This document shows, one piece after another, positions 46,369 to 56,101 of a DNA stretch of 64,000 nucleotides. The stretch is taken from assembly GCA_010093485.1 (NCBI GenBank), contig MU001495.1, positions 2,183,711-2,247,710 on the forward strand, read 5' to 3'. The stretch's first letter is position 1, and each line of letters starts with the position of its first letter. The notes under the pieces are model-generated. The model saw nothing but the letters and a program-made list of their open reading frames with translations. It made no database searches and had not been told where the DNA came from. The stretch is from Karstenula rhodostoma CBS 690.94 (taxonomy: Eukaryota; Ascomycota; Dothideomycetes; Pleosporales; Didymosphaeriaceae). The translations under genes and the position numbers were made by a program.

Positions 46369-49336
46369 ATGGAAGTGGGTCCGCGAATCTTTGCTCTGCG
46401 CCCTAGAGACCGCCAAATCACCGACCTACTCGGCGACCTCCGAGCTCAAGCATGCTGCTTCTCCACCGGAAGGATCCTGTTCTTCGCACATCCGATGCCA
46501 CATACCGTTCTCGACTTGCTAAGTCCTGATGAGCTTCGCCAGCTCCATCGACATCTTGAAAGCACTTTCTTCCTGCATCATTCTGATACTCTCCACTACT
46601 GGGAAGGCGTCATCAATCAAATCTTACTGCGTCTCAAATTTTTGGGTTATCAATTGCCGGAACAGCTTCCGCTGCAACTGATGTACTCACTTGCCCGTGG
46701 TGTCTATCCACCCCGGGAGAACATGGCCATAACACGTTGGATCAACCGAGGTATGGAAGACCCACCACCACCGGAGGTCGATCTCGAGCATCACGTGCAA
46801 AAACCGGAGAGGTCCTTCTTTCTTCCAGACGGCTCTGGCATCGCCTTGAGCTATAGGGAACAACCCGTGTGGGAGGCTATGGCGGAGCAGAGTGATGGTG
46901 GCCAGTGGGATCCGTGGCTCGCGTGTTTCACCGAAGGAAGTCCGATTCTTGTTGATGAGAACAGAGTAAGAAGAAGCTTGGACTCAGGACTTGGACCTTT
47001 ATGGGCTTGGTATATTTGGGTGCACGACGGTGTGAGGTATGGGGGCGGTGGGTTCGTCCCGCTTGAAGAAGTTATTGGCGGACGGGTCAATGCCAATAGG
47101 ACGCAACGGGTTGGCGACTGGTATGACTATCCAGATGCATGTTTTTCTCCATACCAAACGGATAGCGGAAACAAAAGTTGGGACTCGGAGAAGGCGCATC
47201 TTTCTGACAGCGATTCGGATGACTCCAGATATAAAGATCCGTCAAATGCATCCGAGAAGGTGAAGAAAGTCAATGATTCTTCTCTCAATTCTCAGCGTCG
47301 AGAGGTCCCGAGACCATCAGTCAATCCAACGACGCTATACGAACAGCTTGAAGAGCACATTGAACCCAAAAGGAAGGAATCCCGAAACGCTTCTGTCAAG
47401 AGGCCCAAGGAATACCCTCAATATAACGCTGTCAACCTGATGCACTCTTCATCACAAGTCAGTTACGCACAGGTCGATCGAGCATTTGAAAAACTCCAGC
47501 AAGACTGTAACCCAGCTTTTCAAAACGAGGGCAATCACACTTTTCCAAAACGGACACGTGGTGCTACGAAAGGCAAGCGGTTTGCAGGTTTCTTCGATAG
47601 TGAACGACCATATTTCGTCCGCCTTCCGCATCATAAAGTCGAACGTTTTCCGAGCGCGACGACCATTGATCCCGTATACATCGAATCTTTGAAAAAAGAG
47701 TCGGGTTCCGTATATCGCGGAGAGTATTGTCGTCACTCTACATGTACTCTTCCTGATCATATGGTCGGATGGAGTCAATGCCCTGGCGACTACTTGGTTT
47801 GTCCGCGCAGATTCGATCCGAAACTTCATAAGATCCTGAACCCACAATCGATTAACAGACTTACCCTGGATGCTTTTGATCACTTCCAGGTGGCTCACAA
47901 AAAGGAGGACGCCGTGTTGTTCTATGATTTCCCAACATCATCCTGGATGTCGATGGTGGATATGGTGGAAATGCCTGCGTCATTAGTCCACTTCGTCGAG
48001 ACTTTGACTGCTTTCGAATTCCAACAGATACTGAAAGGTCTAATCGATATTGATTGGAACGAGAGTCAAGGGTGGTTCATGAGTCTGAGGAAAGCCTTCA
48101 TTCCGACCCAGACCATACCTGTTGACCAATGTATGATCGGGCCTACTCACACACCTGGATACGATGCATTCGGCAAATTTCCACTAGAATATCCTGAAGA
48201 GTTTCTGGGTCGTCTCACAGATTCTTTTTATCGTGCCTTTATGAAAGGTCAAGTGACTGCCGCACGTGGCCGTGAAGGGTGGTGCTTGGTTCCTGTGCCT
48301 CCAAATGCACGCCACAAATATGGATTTATACCATTAACACACGAGTTGAAGTTGAAGGAAGAGGTTGAGAAGATAATGGGCTTTCCGGGCGCCGGCAAGA
48401 AGTCCACCCTTTCAACCAAAGCCAAGGGCAAGCAGCGTGGGCTAGAAGATGCACAAGTTGGTAAGTCAGTTTCTTAGCAACTGTCTCCCCCATCTGCGCT
48501 GATTGAAGCTTTTGTGCGATTCTAACAAATTGTCTTCGGATGCAGTTACTAGTTTTGATGACGCATATATTCCATACCTATGGCGTGAAGATGCCTCGCA
48601 TCGTCCAGCCCTCGAGGCCTCAACTCAAATGCCTGCGGCCTATATCTCCGACGAAAGCGACTCGAAGGCAGCAAGCCCTCCCCTCCCCACAAATGGATCC
48701 AAGAAGTCGAACAAGACGACTCCACTCGAAAAGTCTACCACTCATATCGGACCCGGTTACATGACCGGCGAACCTTCTCAGGCTCGTCCGCCAACAAGAT
48801 TTAACAAAGCGGGGCCCGACGGAAGGAGCTTGGGAGAGGAGTCTTGGGCGCGGACACCAGTCCCTCCAAAGTTCGCCCCTATCCAGTCCAGCGACGAGTA
48901 CTGGGGGGGTAAGAATCAAGGCGAAAATCAAAGCAGAGCCAACAAGACGCTACGGGAAGGTTTTCCACGCAAGCAGGAGAAGCAGAACGTCCATGTGGAT
49001 GACTATGTCGATTGTGTTGAGTGTAGGTGGCCGACCGCAAAGTTTGGTTCGTCCCGCACAAACAAGAACCCCCAACCGACGGTTACCCGTCACTCAACGG
49101 CTAAGACCCACCCAACGGTTGCGCGTCGCTCAACGGCGCGTCCCAAAAGCTACTCTCCACCTCGCTTGAACGCCCGCAGGGTCGAATCGCTCAAGCATTC
49201 CAGACCTCTATCCGCGTCGCCTCGTAATGTGCATCGAGCTGGTGAAAGGTGGTATTCGAACGGTGGGGGAGGGGAAGAGGCATTTTCGTCGCTGCTTCGG
49301 GAGTTTGAAGTTGATGACTGGTGCTATATTGATTAG
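46369..49336 (+). CDS. Large orphan protein (~960 residues), family not recognised
   Basis: Exons 46369-48460 and 48546-49336 join in phase across an 85-nt intron with a GTAAGT donor and GCAG acceptor. The N-terminal 230 residues look globular, with PHTVLDLLSPDELRQLHRHL, a helix HYWEGVINQILLRLKFLGY and Trp-rich WAWYIWVHDGVRYGGGGFVP. An acidic, Ser-rich linker follows. A second globular part at about 400-680 has a Cys-bearing stretch (EYCRHSTCTLPDHMVGWSQC, then DYLVCPRR) that could bind metal, plus HFVETLTAFEFQQILKGLID. The C-terminal third, mostly exon 2, is disordered with short repeats (PTVTRHSTAKT, PTVARRSTARP) and ends in a REFEVDDWCYID tail. I recognise no domain. The N-terminal DELRQLHRHL helix pattern hints at a protein-interaction fold. 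It is probably lineage-specific. Confidence 0.75.
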
Positions 49337-49892
49337 TATGACTGGGTTTTGCGAGCTTCATGCTGGTATTGGTTTGTTGGGGCAGAGGTTTTATGGGTTG
49401 CCAAATCTTCGAGGCAGGTTTGGCGCTAACTCTGGTTTACTGTCTTGTGAAAGACGATTATGCGAGTTTCCGTGGTCTTCCTGATCTTGTTTTAGTCATG
49501 AGGACCACGAAGCAAGGTCTTGGGTGTTCTCTGATAGATGATAGCCCATAATCATGCATTTCTTTTGGCGTTGATTTCAGATCATCTGTTCTCATTTCGG
49601 TTTTCATTTGTGATTTCTAGTTTTGTTTGAGCTTAACAATTATCCTGTACTTACGAGACTTTCGCCTCCAACTTCTGCAGGCGGTTGATGCGTATTGAGA
49701 TTGATCCAAGCGTTTCACTGCATCATGGCTACGCGTTAAACGCGATCGCAGCACCCCCTTAAAAACGCACCACACGCCCACAGAGAAGATTCCACTCCAC
49801 CACAGCAAACGCACACTCGACCATCCTCGTCACTTCCAAACGCCTGCCCAACGCAATATCATCAGGACCTATATCCATCCACGTCCACGCCC
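49337..49892. other. Intergenic spacer, no supported gene
   Basis: About 560 bases, T-rich on the plus strand in the first half and C/A-rich in the second. It holds the 3' end of the orphan gene and the putative promoter of the next one. Nothing else was recognised. Confidence 0.5.
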
Positions 49893-50450
49893 ATGCCCTG
49901 GCCCAACCTCCTCTCCCTCATCCCCACCATGACATCCACCCCACCCTTCTCCCTCTCCCCCCAGCTCTCCAACCCCATCCTCATCTTCCCCTCTCTAATG
50001 CGCTACCACACCCTCTCGCGCGGCCCAAAGCACCCCCCAACCCTCGCCATCCTCCCCTACCGCACGTACCTCGTAAACCGAGCAGACTTCGACGCCATGG
50101 TCCTAGCACAAACGCACGCCTTCTACGAGGAAATCGACAGCATAGCCGCTAACGATGTGGGTGTGGAATCTCCCTTTGGACACTGGTACGTCATACATCC
50201 GCTGCTGGAGGAGCAGGTGCGGGGGTTGAGTACGGAGGTGTTGGGGAAGTTGAGGGAGTGGGTTGAGAGGGGTGGGTTTGTGGGGGGGCATTATCAGGTT
50301 GAGGCGTTTAGGGGGGTGAGGGGGGAGACGTTGGGGGTTGTTAAGAAGGAGTTGTGGAAGAGGGAGGTGAATGGAGTGGTGGATGTGGATGGGTTGGGGG
50401 AGTTAGGGGCTGGAGAGGACGGGTGGGCGGTTGTTAGGCCTGGGGTGTAG
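49893..50450 (+). CDS. Small hypothetical protein, strong strand-composition switch
   Basis: A 185-codon single frame beginning MPWPNLLSLIPTM. The middle has a protein-like segment: NPILIFPSLMRYHTLSRG, a run TLAILPYRTYLVNRADFDAMVLAQ, then GHWYVIHPLLEEQVRGLS and LGKLREWVERGGFVGGHY. I recognise no family, and no signal peptide or membrane helix is clear. An alternative start is the Met at codon 13. Codon use is odd: to about 50105 the coding strand is overwhelmingly C-rich, and from about 50205 it is overwhelmingly G-rich, while the encoded protein remains sensible. The amino-acid sense of the central part favours a real gene; the C-terminal Gly/Val-rich end is less convincing. Confidence 0.55.
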   Translation: MPWPNLLSLIPTMTSTPPFSLSPQLSNPILIFPSLMRYHTLSRGPKHPPTLAILPYRTYLVNRADFDAMVLAQTHAFYEEIDSIAANDVGVESPFGHWYVIHPLLEEQVRGLSTEVLGKLREWVERGGFVGGHYQVEAFRGVRGETLGVVKKELWKREVNGVVDVDGLGELGAGEDGWAVVRPGV

Positions 50451-50851
50451 GGTGTTGGAGCACGCTGGTAGGATCGAGGTATGGGGAAGTGGGGATGGTG
50501 GGAATTAGGCTTGAAGATAGGGTGTGTTAGGTTCCAACCAGGCTGTTGAGTTTACCTTGGGTGTACTATAGGAGGTCAGGTCGTATCGGCGAATGAAGGC
50601 CCGTCGTACTCGATGGATCCGCATGGAAGAATCGTGTCGAAGGACGCTGAGCTGGTGTTGAGCTCAACAGGACTGCCTGGAACTTTCTGCTAAGCAAGAT
50701 GGACTTCTCAGGCTTTAAATACTGGCCGGTTTCCCTCTTCTTGCAGAATCATCCATCACTTCTCTCTCACACAATTCCGACTCGACTATCATCATTTATC
50801 ATTTCTCCCTCCCACAACTCGACTATCATCATCCACCACATCAGCACCACG
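50451..50851. other. Spacer and 5' leader with a 16-bp direct repeat
   Basis: The sequence just upstream of the next gene is CT-rich. The 16-mer ACTCGACTATCATCAT occurs at 50780-50795 and again at 50817-50832, an exact direct repeat within the presumed 5' leader. Its role is unknown. Confidence 0.6.
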
Positions 50852-51709
50852 ATGTCTTTCTTCCAGAACAGCATCGACTCTCTCTTTGAAGAGGATGTCC
50901 CCTCACCTCTCTACCTTCTCCCTGCGGAAATCCGGAACATCATCTGCCACGACGTCATCTCTGATGGCAGCAAGGCCTTCACCATCTCTATCGCCGAAAC
51001 AGGCAAAATCATCTTGCCTCCGCTGATGGCCGTCTCCAAGCAAATCTACAGCGAGACTTACGGCTACATTGCCGCGGCCCTCAGAAACCCCTCCACGATT
51101 TTCGAAGCCACAGTGCGCAACTACGACCAAAAACCTCTCCTCACTACTATCAAGCGCATTTCCCAACAAACTGGAATTGCGCAGAGCGAGTTGGTGGAGC
51201 GCACTCACGTGCGCTTCGTTGGGGGGGTCAATATGGGTAACCTACTGGTGTGGATCCAGGGTACCATCACAAACCCTACCGCCCACCCCATCTTCCCATT
51301 CGAGAAGATGGACATCCCGTCTTTCGCAGGCGAAAACGTCTTTGAGGGCAGACTTTCGCTAAAGTCTCACCTCGTCTCCTACAAGGAGTTTGAGCACCAC
51401 CACGATATCCGTGCGTGGAATGCCTGCGCGAGGGAATTCCTCATCACCCTCGAAGAGCGGGATTTGGACGTTCTGGGCGAGCCGAAAGGCGATTACTGGC
51501 GGTGTGAGAGCGACGCAGCAGTTCAAGCTGCCGTCTTCAAGACTTTCGCCGAGTGGCACGATATCTTCCTGCAGAAGCAGAAGATCCAGGCGAGAGTTAT
51601 CGGCCGAAATGAAAGACAACGCGTCGAAGACGATCATGTCTATGTCGCTTCGGCCATGTCGCAGTTTGGGGTGGGCCTGCAGGTGGCGGTGCAGCGCTGG
51701 ACGCAGTGA
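50852..51709 (+). CDS. F-box/2EXR-like small fungal protein
   Basis: A single exon of 285 codons starting MSFFQNSIDSLFEED; an in-frame Met at 50699 lies before a pyrimidine-rich leader and is less likely. Residues 20-55 read LYLLPAEIRNIICHDVI and later LMAVSKQIYSETYGYI, the arrangement seen in many fungal proteins annotated as F-box-like or 2EXR domains, which act as substrate adaptors or remain uncharacterised. The rest is an alpha/beta region with TIFEATVRNYDQ, HVRFVGGVNMGNLLVWIQG and a Trp-containing C-terminal helix FAEWHDIFLQKQKIQARV. No signal peptide is present. Such genes are often expanded and fast-evolving in Pezizomycotina. A repeat cluster begins about 55 bases after the stop. Confidence 0.7.
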   Translation: MSFFQNSIDSLFEEDVPSPLYLLPAEIRNIICHDVISDGSKAFTISIAETGKIILPPLMAVSKQIYSETYGYIAAALRNPSTIFEATVRNYDQKPLLTTIKRISQQTGIAQSELVERTHVRFVGGVNMGNLLVWIQGTITNPTAHPIFPFEKMDIPSFAGENVFEGRLSLKSHLVSYKEFEHHHDIRAWNACAREFLITLEERDLDVLGEPKGDYWRCESDAAVQAAVFKTFAEWHDIFLQKQKIQARVIGRNERQRVEDDHVYVASAMSQFGVGLQVAVQRWTQ

Positions 51710-51765
51710 AGAAGCTTTTCGCTCTCGACACGACATCTCAGCTTCGAGAGTCAAAGTCAACGAGG

Positions 51766-51843
51766 CACTCCTTCGCCGTAGGGTGGTGGCTGATGTCCGT
51801 TGAGCAATGCTCCGGGTCTGACGTTGTATCCCGAGGCAAGGAG
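51766..51843. repeat. Outer repeat, copy A
   Basis: About 77 bases from CTTCGCCGTAGGGTGGTGGCTGA to GAGGCAAGG. They match 52229-52306 at roughly four bases in five by eye. The two copies flank the 98-bp tandem repeats in direct orientation. Confidence 0.75.
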
Positions 51844-51910
51844 ATAAGTCCTACGACACCAAGCGCGCGCAAAAGCACTCCAAGTCATCACTCCGCTCTC
51901 TCATCGTTAA

Positions 51911-52200
51911 AGGCCCAGTCACAGCCTTGGAGGTCTCATCGCAACCTCTTGCCGCGAACTTCAAGTCCGGCATATCATCTCTCGAGCCGATTCACGACTT
52001 ATTATCAGAGGCCCAGCCACAGCCTTGGAGGTCTCATCACAACCTCTTGCCGCGAACTTCAAGTCCGGCACAACATCTCTCCAGTCCACGACGACTCATC
52101 ACCAGAGGCCCAGCCACAGCCTCCGCAAAGCTTCGTCAAGACTCTCATGCCGCGAACCACAAAGCTACATCAAGCCGGTCCGGCATTCTCAGCGGTAGAG
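51911..52200. repeat. Tandem repeat, three units of about 98 bp
   Basis: Units begin at 51911, 52009 and 52106, each opening AGGCCCAG.CACAGCCT. The first two are nearly identical (shared CTTGCCGCGAACTTCAAGTCCGGCA); the third is more diverged (CATGCCGCGAACC). Weak frames run through the units, but they contain no recognisable domain, so they are not called as genes. Confidence 0.85.
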
Positions 52201-52228
52201 CCATCAGCTCCTGCAACGTAACTACATC

Positions 52229-52306
52229 AAAACACTCTCGCCTTCGCCGTACGGTGGTGGCTGAAGCTCGTTGAGCGATGCTCCGTGTCTGAAGTCGTAT
52301 CCTGAG
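52229..52306. repeat. Outer repeat, copy B
   Basis: Direct-orientation copy of 51766-51843, with CTTCGCCGTACGGTGGTGGCTGA and GAGGCAAGG at its ends. It closes the nested repeat locus on the right. Confidence 0.75.
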
Positions 52307-54453
52307 GCAAGGCGTTGAGTCGTTTCTTCACGACTGTCTTGATGACGAGTCTTCACTGTTCTCACCTTCTCGACAACTCTTCCAGTCTCGGAATCGGGGG
52401 GTTTTTTTTACGGGGGTTCAGTGGGCGGGATCGGTTTTATGAAGGAATCTTTACGACGTTGGCCGCGACGGTTTAGAGGTGGATCAGGGAGCCCGACAGA
52501 CAGCAAATGTCAAACATATCGCCATATCTATGTTTGTTGTTTGACGTAGTTGTGTTGTGTTTGTTATGTTTTCTCACAACATACGCAGGAGTGTCACCCA
52601 CAGCTACGCTAAGGAAGCGCTCCCTGTGTTCAATATCAGGCTGCCCGGTGATGTTGGATCCAAACGCACTTGTCGTCTACATGTCCATGGCTCAGCTGGA
52701 CCGGATTTTGTTGTGAGGGGTGATGCTGCAACCTAACGCAGCATCAGTGTGTTTACATTACATGAAGCACATGCTGTCAGCGACAAAGTCCTCTATCGCT
52801 TCGTCATAACTGTCAGGGCTCGCGGGATAACATGTGATATCGTTCCGGAGGTGAACTCCGTCATATCATGTGACAGGTAAGTCCGGGATATATCCGTGAA
52901 TAGCTTGATCCAGGTACTTGTTGGTATAGTGAGACCGATATGTGAACCAAGACGAAGAAACAATGTCTGTGCAAGCTCGCGGTTCAAGAGAATGCGAGGC
53001 CCGTCTGGAAGGTCACGTGATGTTGCGGAAGCCTAGAGGGAGGAGCGTCCTGCGGATTGCAGGAGCCGTGATTGGACAGTTTCACCCACGCACCGACATC
53101 GATGTTTTCGATCCAACGTTTCGCATCTCACAGACGGTCACGAACCGTCACGCCCTGCGGTGTGCGACAACGACAGACATATGCTGGTGTTCTATCGACC
53201 CGGGTAGCAGCCCGGTTAGCGACCTCGGAGAAAGGGTTGCATTGCGACCCAGGTTCGACCAACGGCCGTATGCATCACCATGACAACCTAACTGCATCTT
53301 GTCCTCCGCCCCGCAACACTACGAGAACTCGGAGCCGCCGACAAAGGACGTTTCTCTCTCTAGGTATCCGTGGTAATAGAATCGGTGTCCTTCGATTTGC
53401 ATTCCGCGCGGCTGATCAAAATCTGCCGAGTGGACCACCAGTGACAACAGACCATGGCGCTCAGTTCGGTGCATCAGAGGATCGTCAGCACGGCCAGCGC
53501 ATCTGTGCAACTGGAGGGTGCACGGTCCCGCGACCTTAAGTTTCCGCAAGACGAAACGTGCCGCTCCCACGAGTTGCACGCCGTCGCACTGAAGGGCGGC
53601 GTCCTCATTTTATATGCCCGTCGGATCATCAACCTCAAACACAATCCGTCCGCACACGTCACCAAAGGCCCAGAGCTGGACGCAATCTGGGCGCGGGGTT
53701 CGAAAGCGAGCGTAATAGGCCCGACGACGCAGCTCTCAGGGGTGTGCCGGATGTTAATTTAGAGGCGTCTGAACGAGCAAGGAACAGCGATCCCCGATTG
53801 AGGAATCCCTGCTTTCGCTCCCCGATGCCCGATACGGTCATGCAAGCGACATCAAGAGCGACTGGGATTTTGCAGCCTTTCCACATTCCGCTAGAGGGCA
53901 GCCGGCTGGATTCGCTCAATCCTGAAAGGCGAATCGGTGGCGCCATCTTGCGCAGGCTGCTGAGCTGAGAGTAGGCGTGAATCGTTGTGCTCCATGCTAT
54001 ATTACCATAGATAGGCTCCGACGATCAGGTTGTGTATCTGACGCGCATATGGGTTGAGCGGTCAGAGGGTGAGACTGAGAGCAAACAGAGCCCCGGAACT
54101 TGGCGAAAGAAGCACACGAAGCCAAATGGCGACAAGGGACGAGCTATTTGTAGACAATGGGGAGCAACAGGGGCCCGAGGGGCGTGGCAACGTGCGCACG
54201 GCTGCAAGCATCGCTCCGGTCCCTCGCTTTACTGCTCGCGGGTCACCAGCCAACGCTTTATTACCGCACATGTTAAAGGGGCACAGCCAGCCTTACAGCG
54301 CTCGGCTGTGCAGAAGGGCTGCCCAAATCAGGACTTCCCCTGCTCAGCCTCTTTCTGACCACTTAGTTCTTGGTATTTCGTTGTTCTCTCACTCCCGTGG
54401 TCGCGCGCGCGAGACGAGCAAACGACTCCCGCTCATTACACACATCGCCCACC
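52307..54453. other. Gene-poor stretch upstream of the glycosyltransferase
   Basis: About 2.1 kb. Frames at 52942-53283, 53072-53539 and 53454-53762 on the plus strand and 53319-53579 on the minus strand overlap; none has a recognisable domain or convincing splice plan. It may hold old gene fragments, but I cannot support one. The last 100 bases are the promoter and leader of the next gene. Confidence 0.45.
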
Positions 54454-56101
54454 ATGTTGCTACGACAAGTGCACTTTACGGCCATCATCGTGGTCTGCAT
54501 TCCCATCATCTTTGCCGTCTTTGTTTTTGTGTCGTATTTTCATGACGGTACACTCAATGTGCTCCCGTCGCATCTGTCATTACGGCCCTCCCACGACGAT
54601 GTCAAACCGCCCGCGCAAAACGCTGCCTCACACTCGACGTCAGCACCACAAGTAGCAGCGACCGGAAAAGCACCATCCAATGTTGAGAACGAAGAGGCGC
54701 CGCCGGTCATCAACACTCCTGCCACCGAGCAGAAGGTGTTCCCGCAAAATGAGTGGCTTCCGGCACGGCCGATCGATCCCTCTTGCGCACACCTTCCCGA
54801 CCTTTCCAAGATCCTCCTCATCATCAAGACGGGTGCTAGCGAGACCTTCGACCGCCTGCCTACCCAGTTCATGACCATGACCCGCTGCTTGCCCGATTTT
54901 CTCATCTTCTCCGACATGGAAGAGTCCATCATGGGCTATCGTGTTCAAGACGTTCTCAAGGATACTCTCGAGGAAGTCAAGCACGACAACGGCGACTTCA
55001 ACTTGTGGCGCCGCCAGCAATCATGTCTTGTCGACCAGAAGAGCTGCCAGAAATGGAGCAACGTCGGCGGCGAGGCGTGGAACCTGGACAAGTACAAGAA
55101 CGTGCGCCAGTCGGACTTGTCCTACCGCATGCGCCCCAACTACGACTGGTACATTCACATCGACGCTGACACATACATTCACTGGCCTAACATGGTCGAA
55201 ATGCTGAAACCGTTCGATGCGCAGAAGGACCACTTCTTCGGCAGCTTCGAGCCTTCGCAGTACGGCGACTTCAACCACGGCGGCAGCGGCTACATTTTGT
55301 CGCAATCGGCCATGAAGAAATTCCAAGCCAACTCGAGCGTGGAGCACTTTGACCATGAGGCAAGGAACATCTGCTGCGGCGACATGCTTATGACAATTGC
55401 TGTACGCGAAAACATCGCTCTCGCAAACACGAACATGGTCAGTCATTGTCAGTCGCATCCCACCAGCTCTATCGAACTAACTTGCAACGCAGTTCCCCAC
55501 CATCAACGGTCGCAAACCCTTCACGCTCCCCTTCGGTCCCCGCCAATGGTGCCAGCCTATCGCTACGCTACACAAGCTTACCAGTGAAGAGGTCGCCTCG
55601 ATCTGGGAATTCGAGCAAGAGCGTATCGCGAACGCCACTGACGGCAAACCCGCTCCGCTCCTCATCAAGGACCTCTACTACCAATACTTTGCGCCGCGCC
55701 TCGTCGACAAGCTCGAAGACTGGGACAACATGTACGACGACTACCTCACCAACGTCTGGTACTACCTCGACAAGGACGACAAGTCCAAGGACTGGGAGCA
55801 CTTCCCCGACCAGAAGTACATCTGGCACCAGCGCAAGCCCGAGGACTTCAAGCACGACGAGGAGAAGAAGGCACATACCTCGTTCAACGCGTGCAAGAAG
55901 GCGTGCGACGTCGTCGACGAATGCCTGCAGTTCCGCTGGCAGGATGACGCGTGCGCCATGTCGAAGAACTTCCGACTGGGCAACCCGACGGAAAAGAGAG
56001 AGAACCAGAAGGAGCGGTGGATGAGCGGGTGGGCCGTCAAGAAGATCGAGAAGTGGATCGCCGACCAGGGCGAGTGCAAGGTGCAGTTTCCCGGCGCATA
56101 A
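54454..56101 (+). CDS. Type II membrane glycosyltransferase (GT31/fringe-like)
   Basis: Predicted Golgi glycosyltransferase adding sugar from a nucleotide-sugar donor. Exons 54454-55437 and 55493-56101 join in phase 0 to give about 530 residues. The start MLLRQVHFTAIIVVCIPII is a signal anchor, followed by a Ser/Pro/Ala stem. The catalytic region begins LPDLSKILLIIKTGASETFDR; LIFSDMEESIMGY follows, then YDWYIHIDADTYIHW with the metal-binding Asp-Ala-Asp at residues 237-239. Later come HFFGSFEPSQYGDFNHGGSGYILS and CCGDMLMTIAV, the acceptor-side Gly-rich and acidic motifs of fringe-type enzymes. The C-terminus has four Cys in a PAN/apple-like pattern (CKKACDVVDECLQFRWQDDAC). The donor sugar is not predictable. 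A distinct start at 54370 exists but gives no better anchor. Confidence 0.85.

Noticed and set aside
51706..52221. Frames through the 98-bp repeats as a secreted repeat protein
   Set aside because: Two different frames are equally open, there is no signal peptide, and the openness follows from repetition of a stop-free unit.
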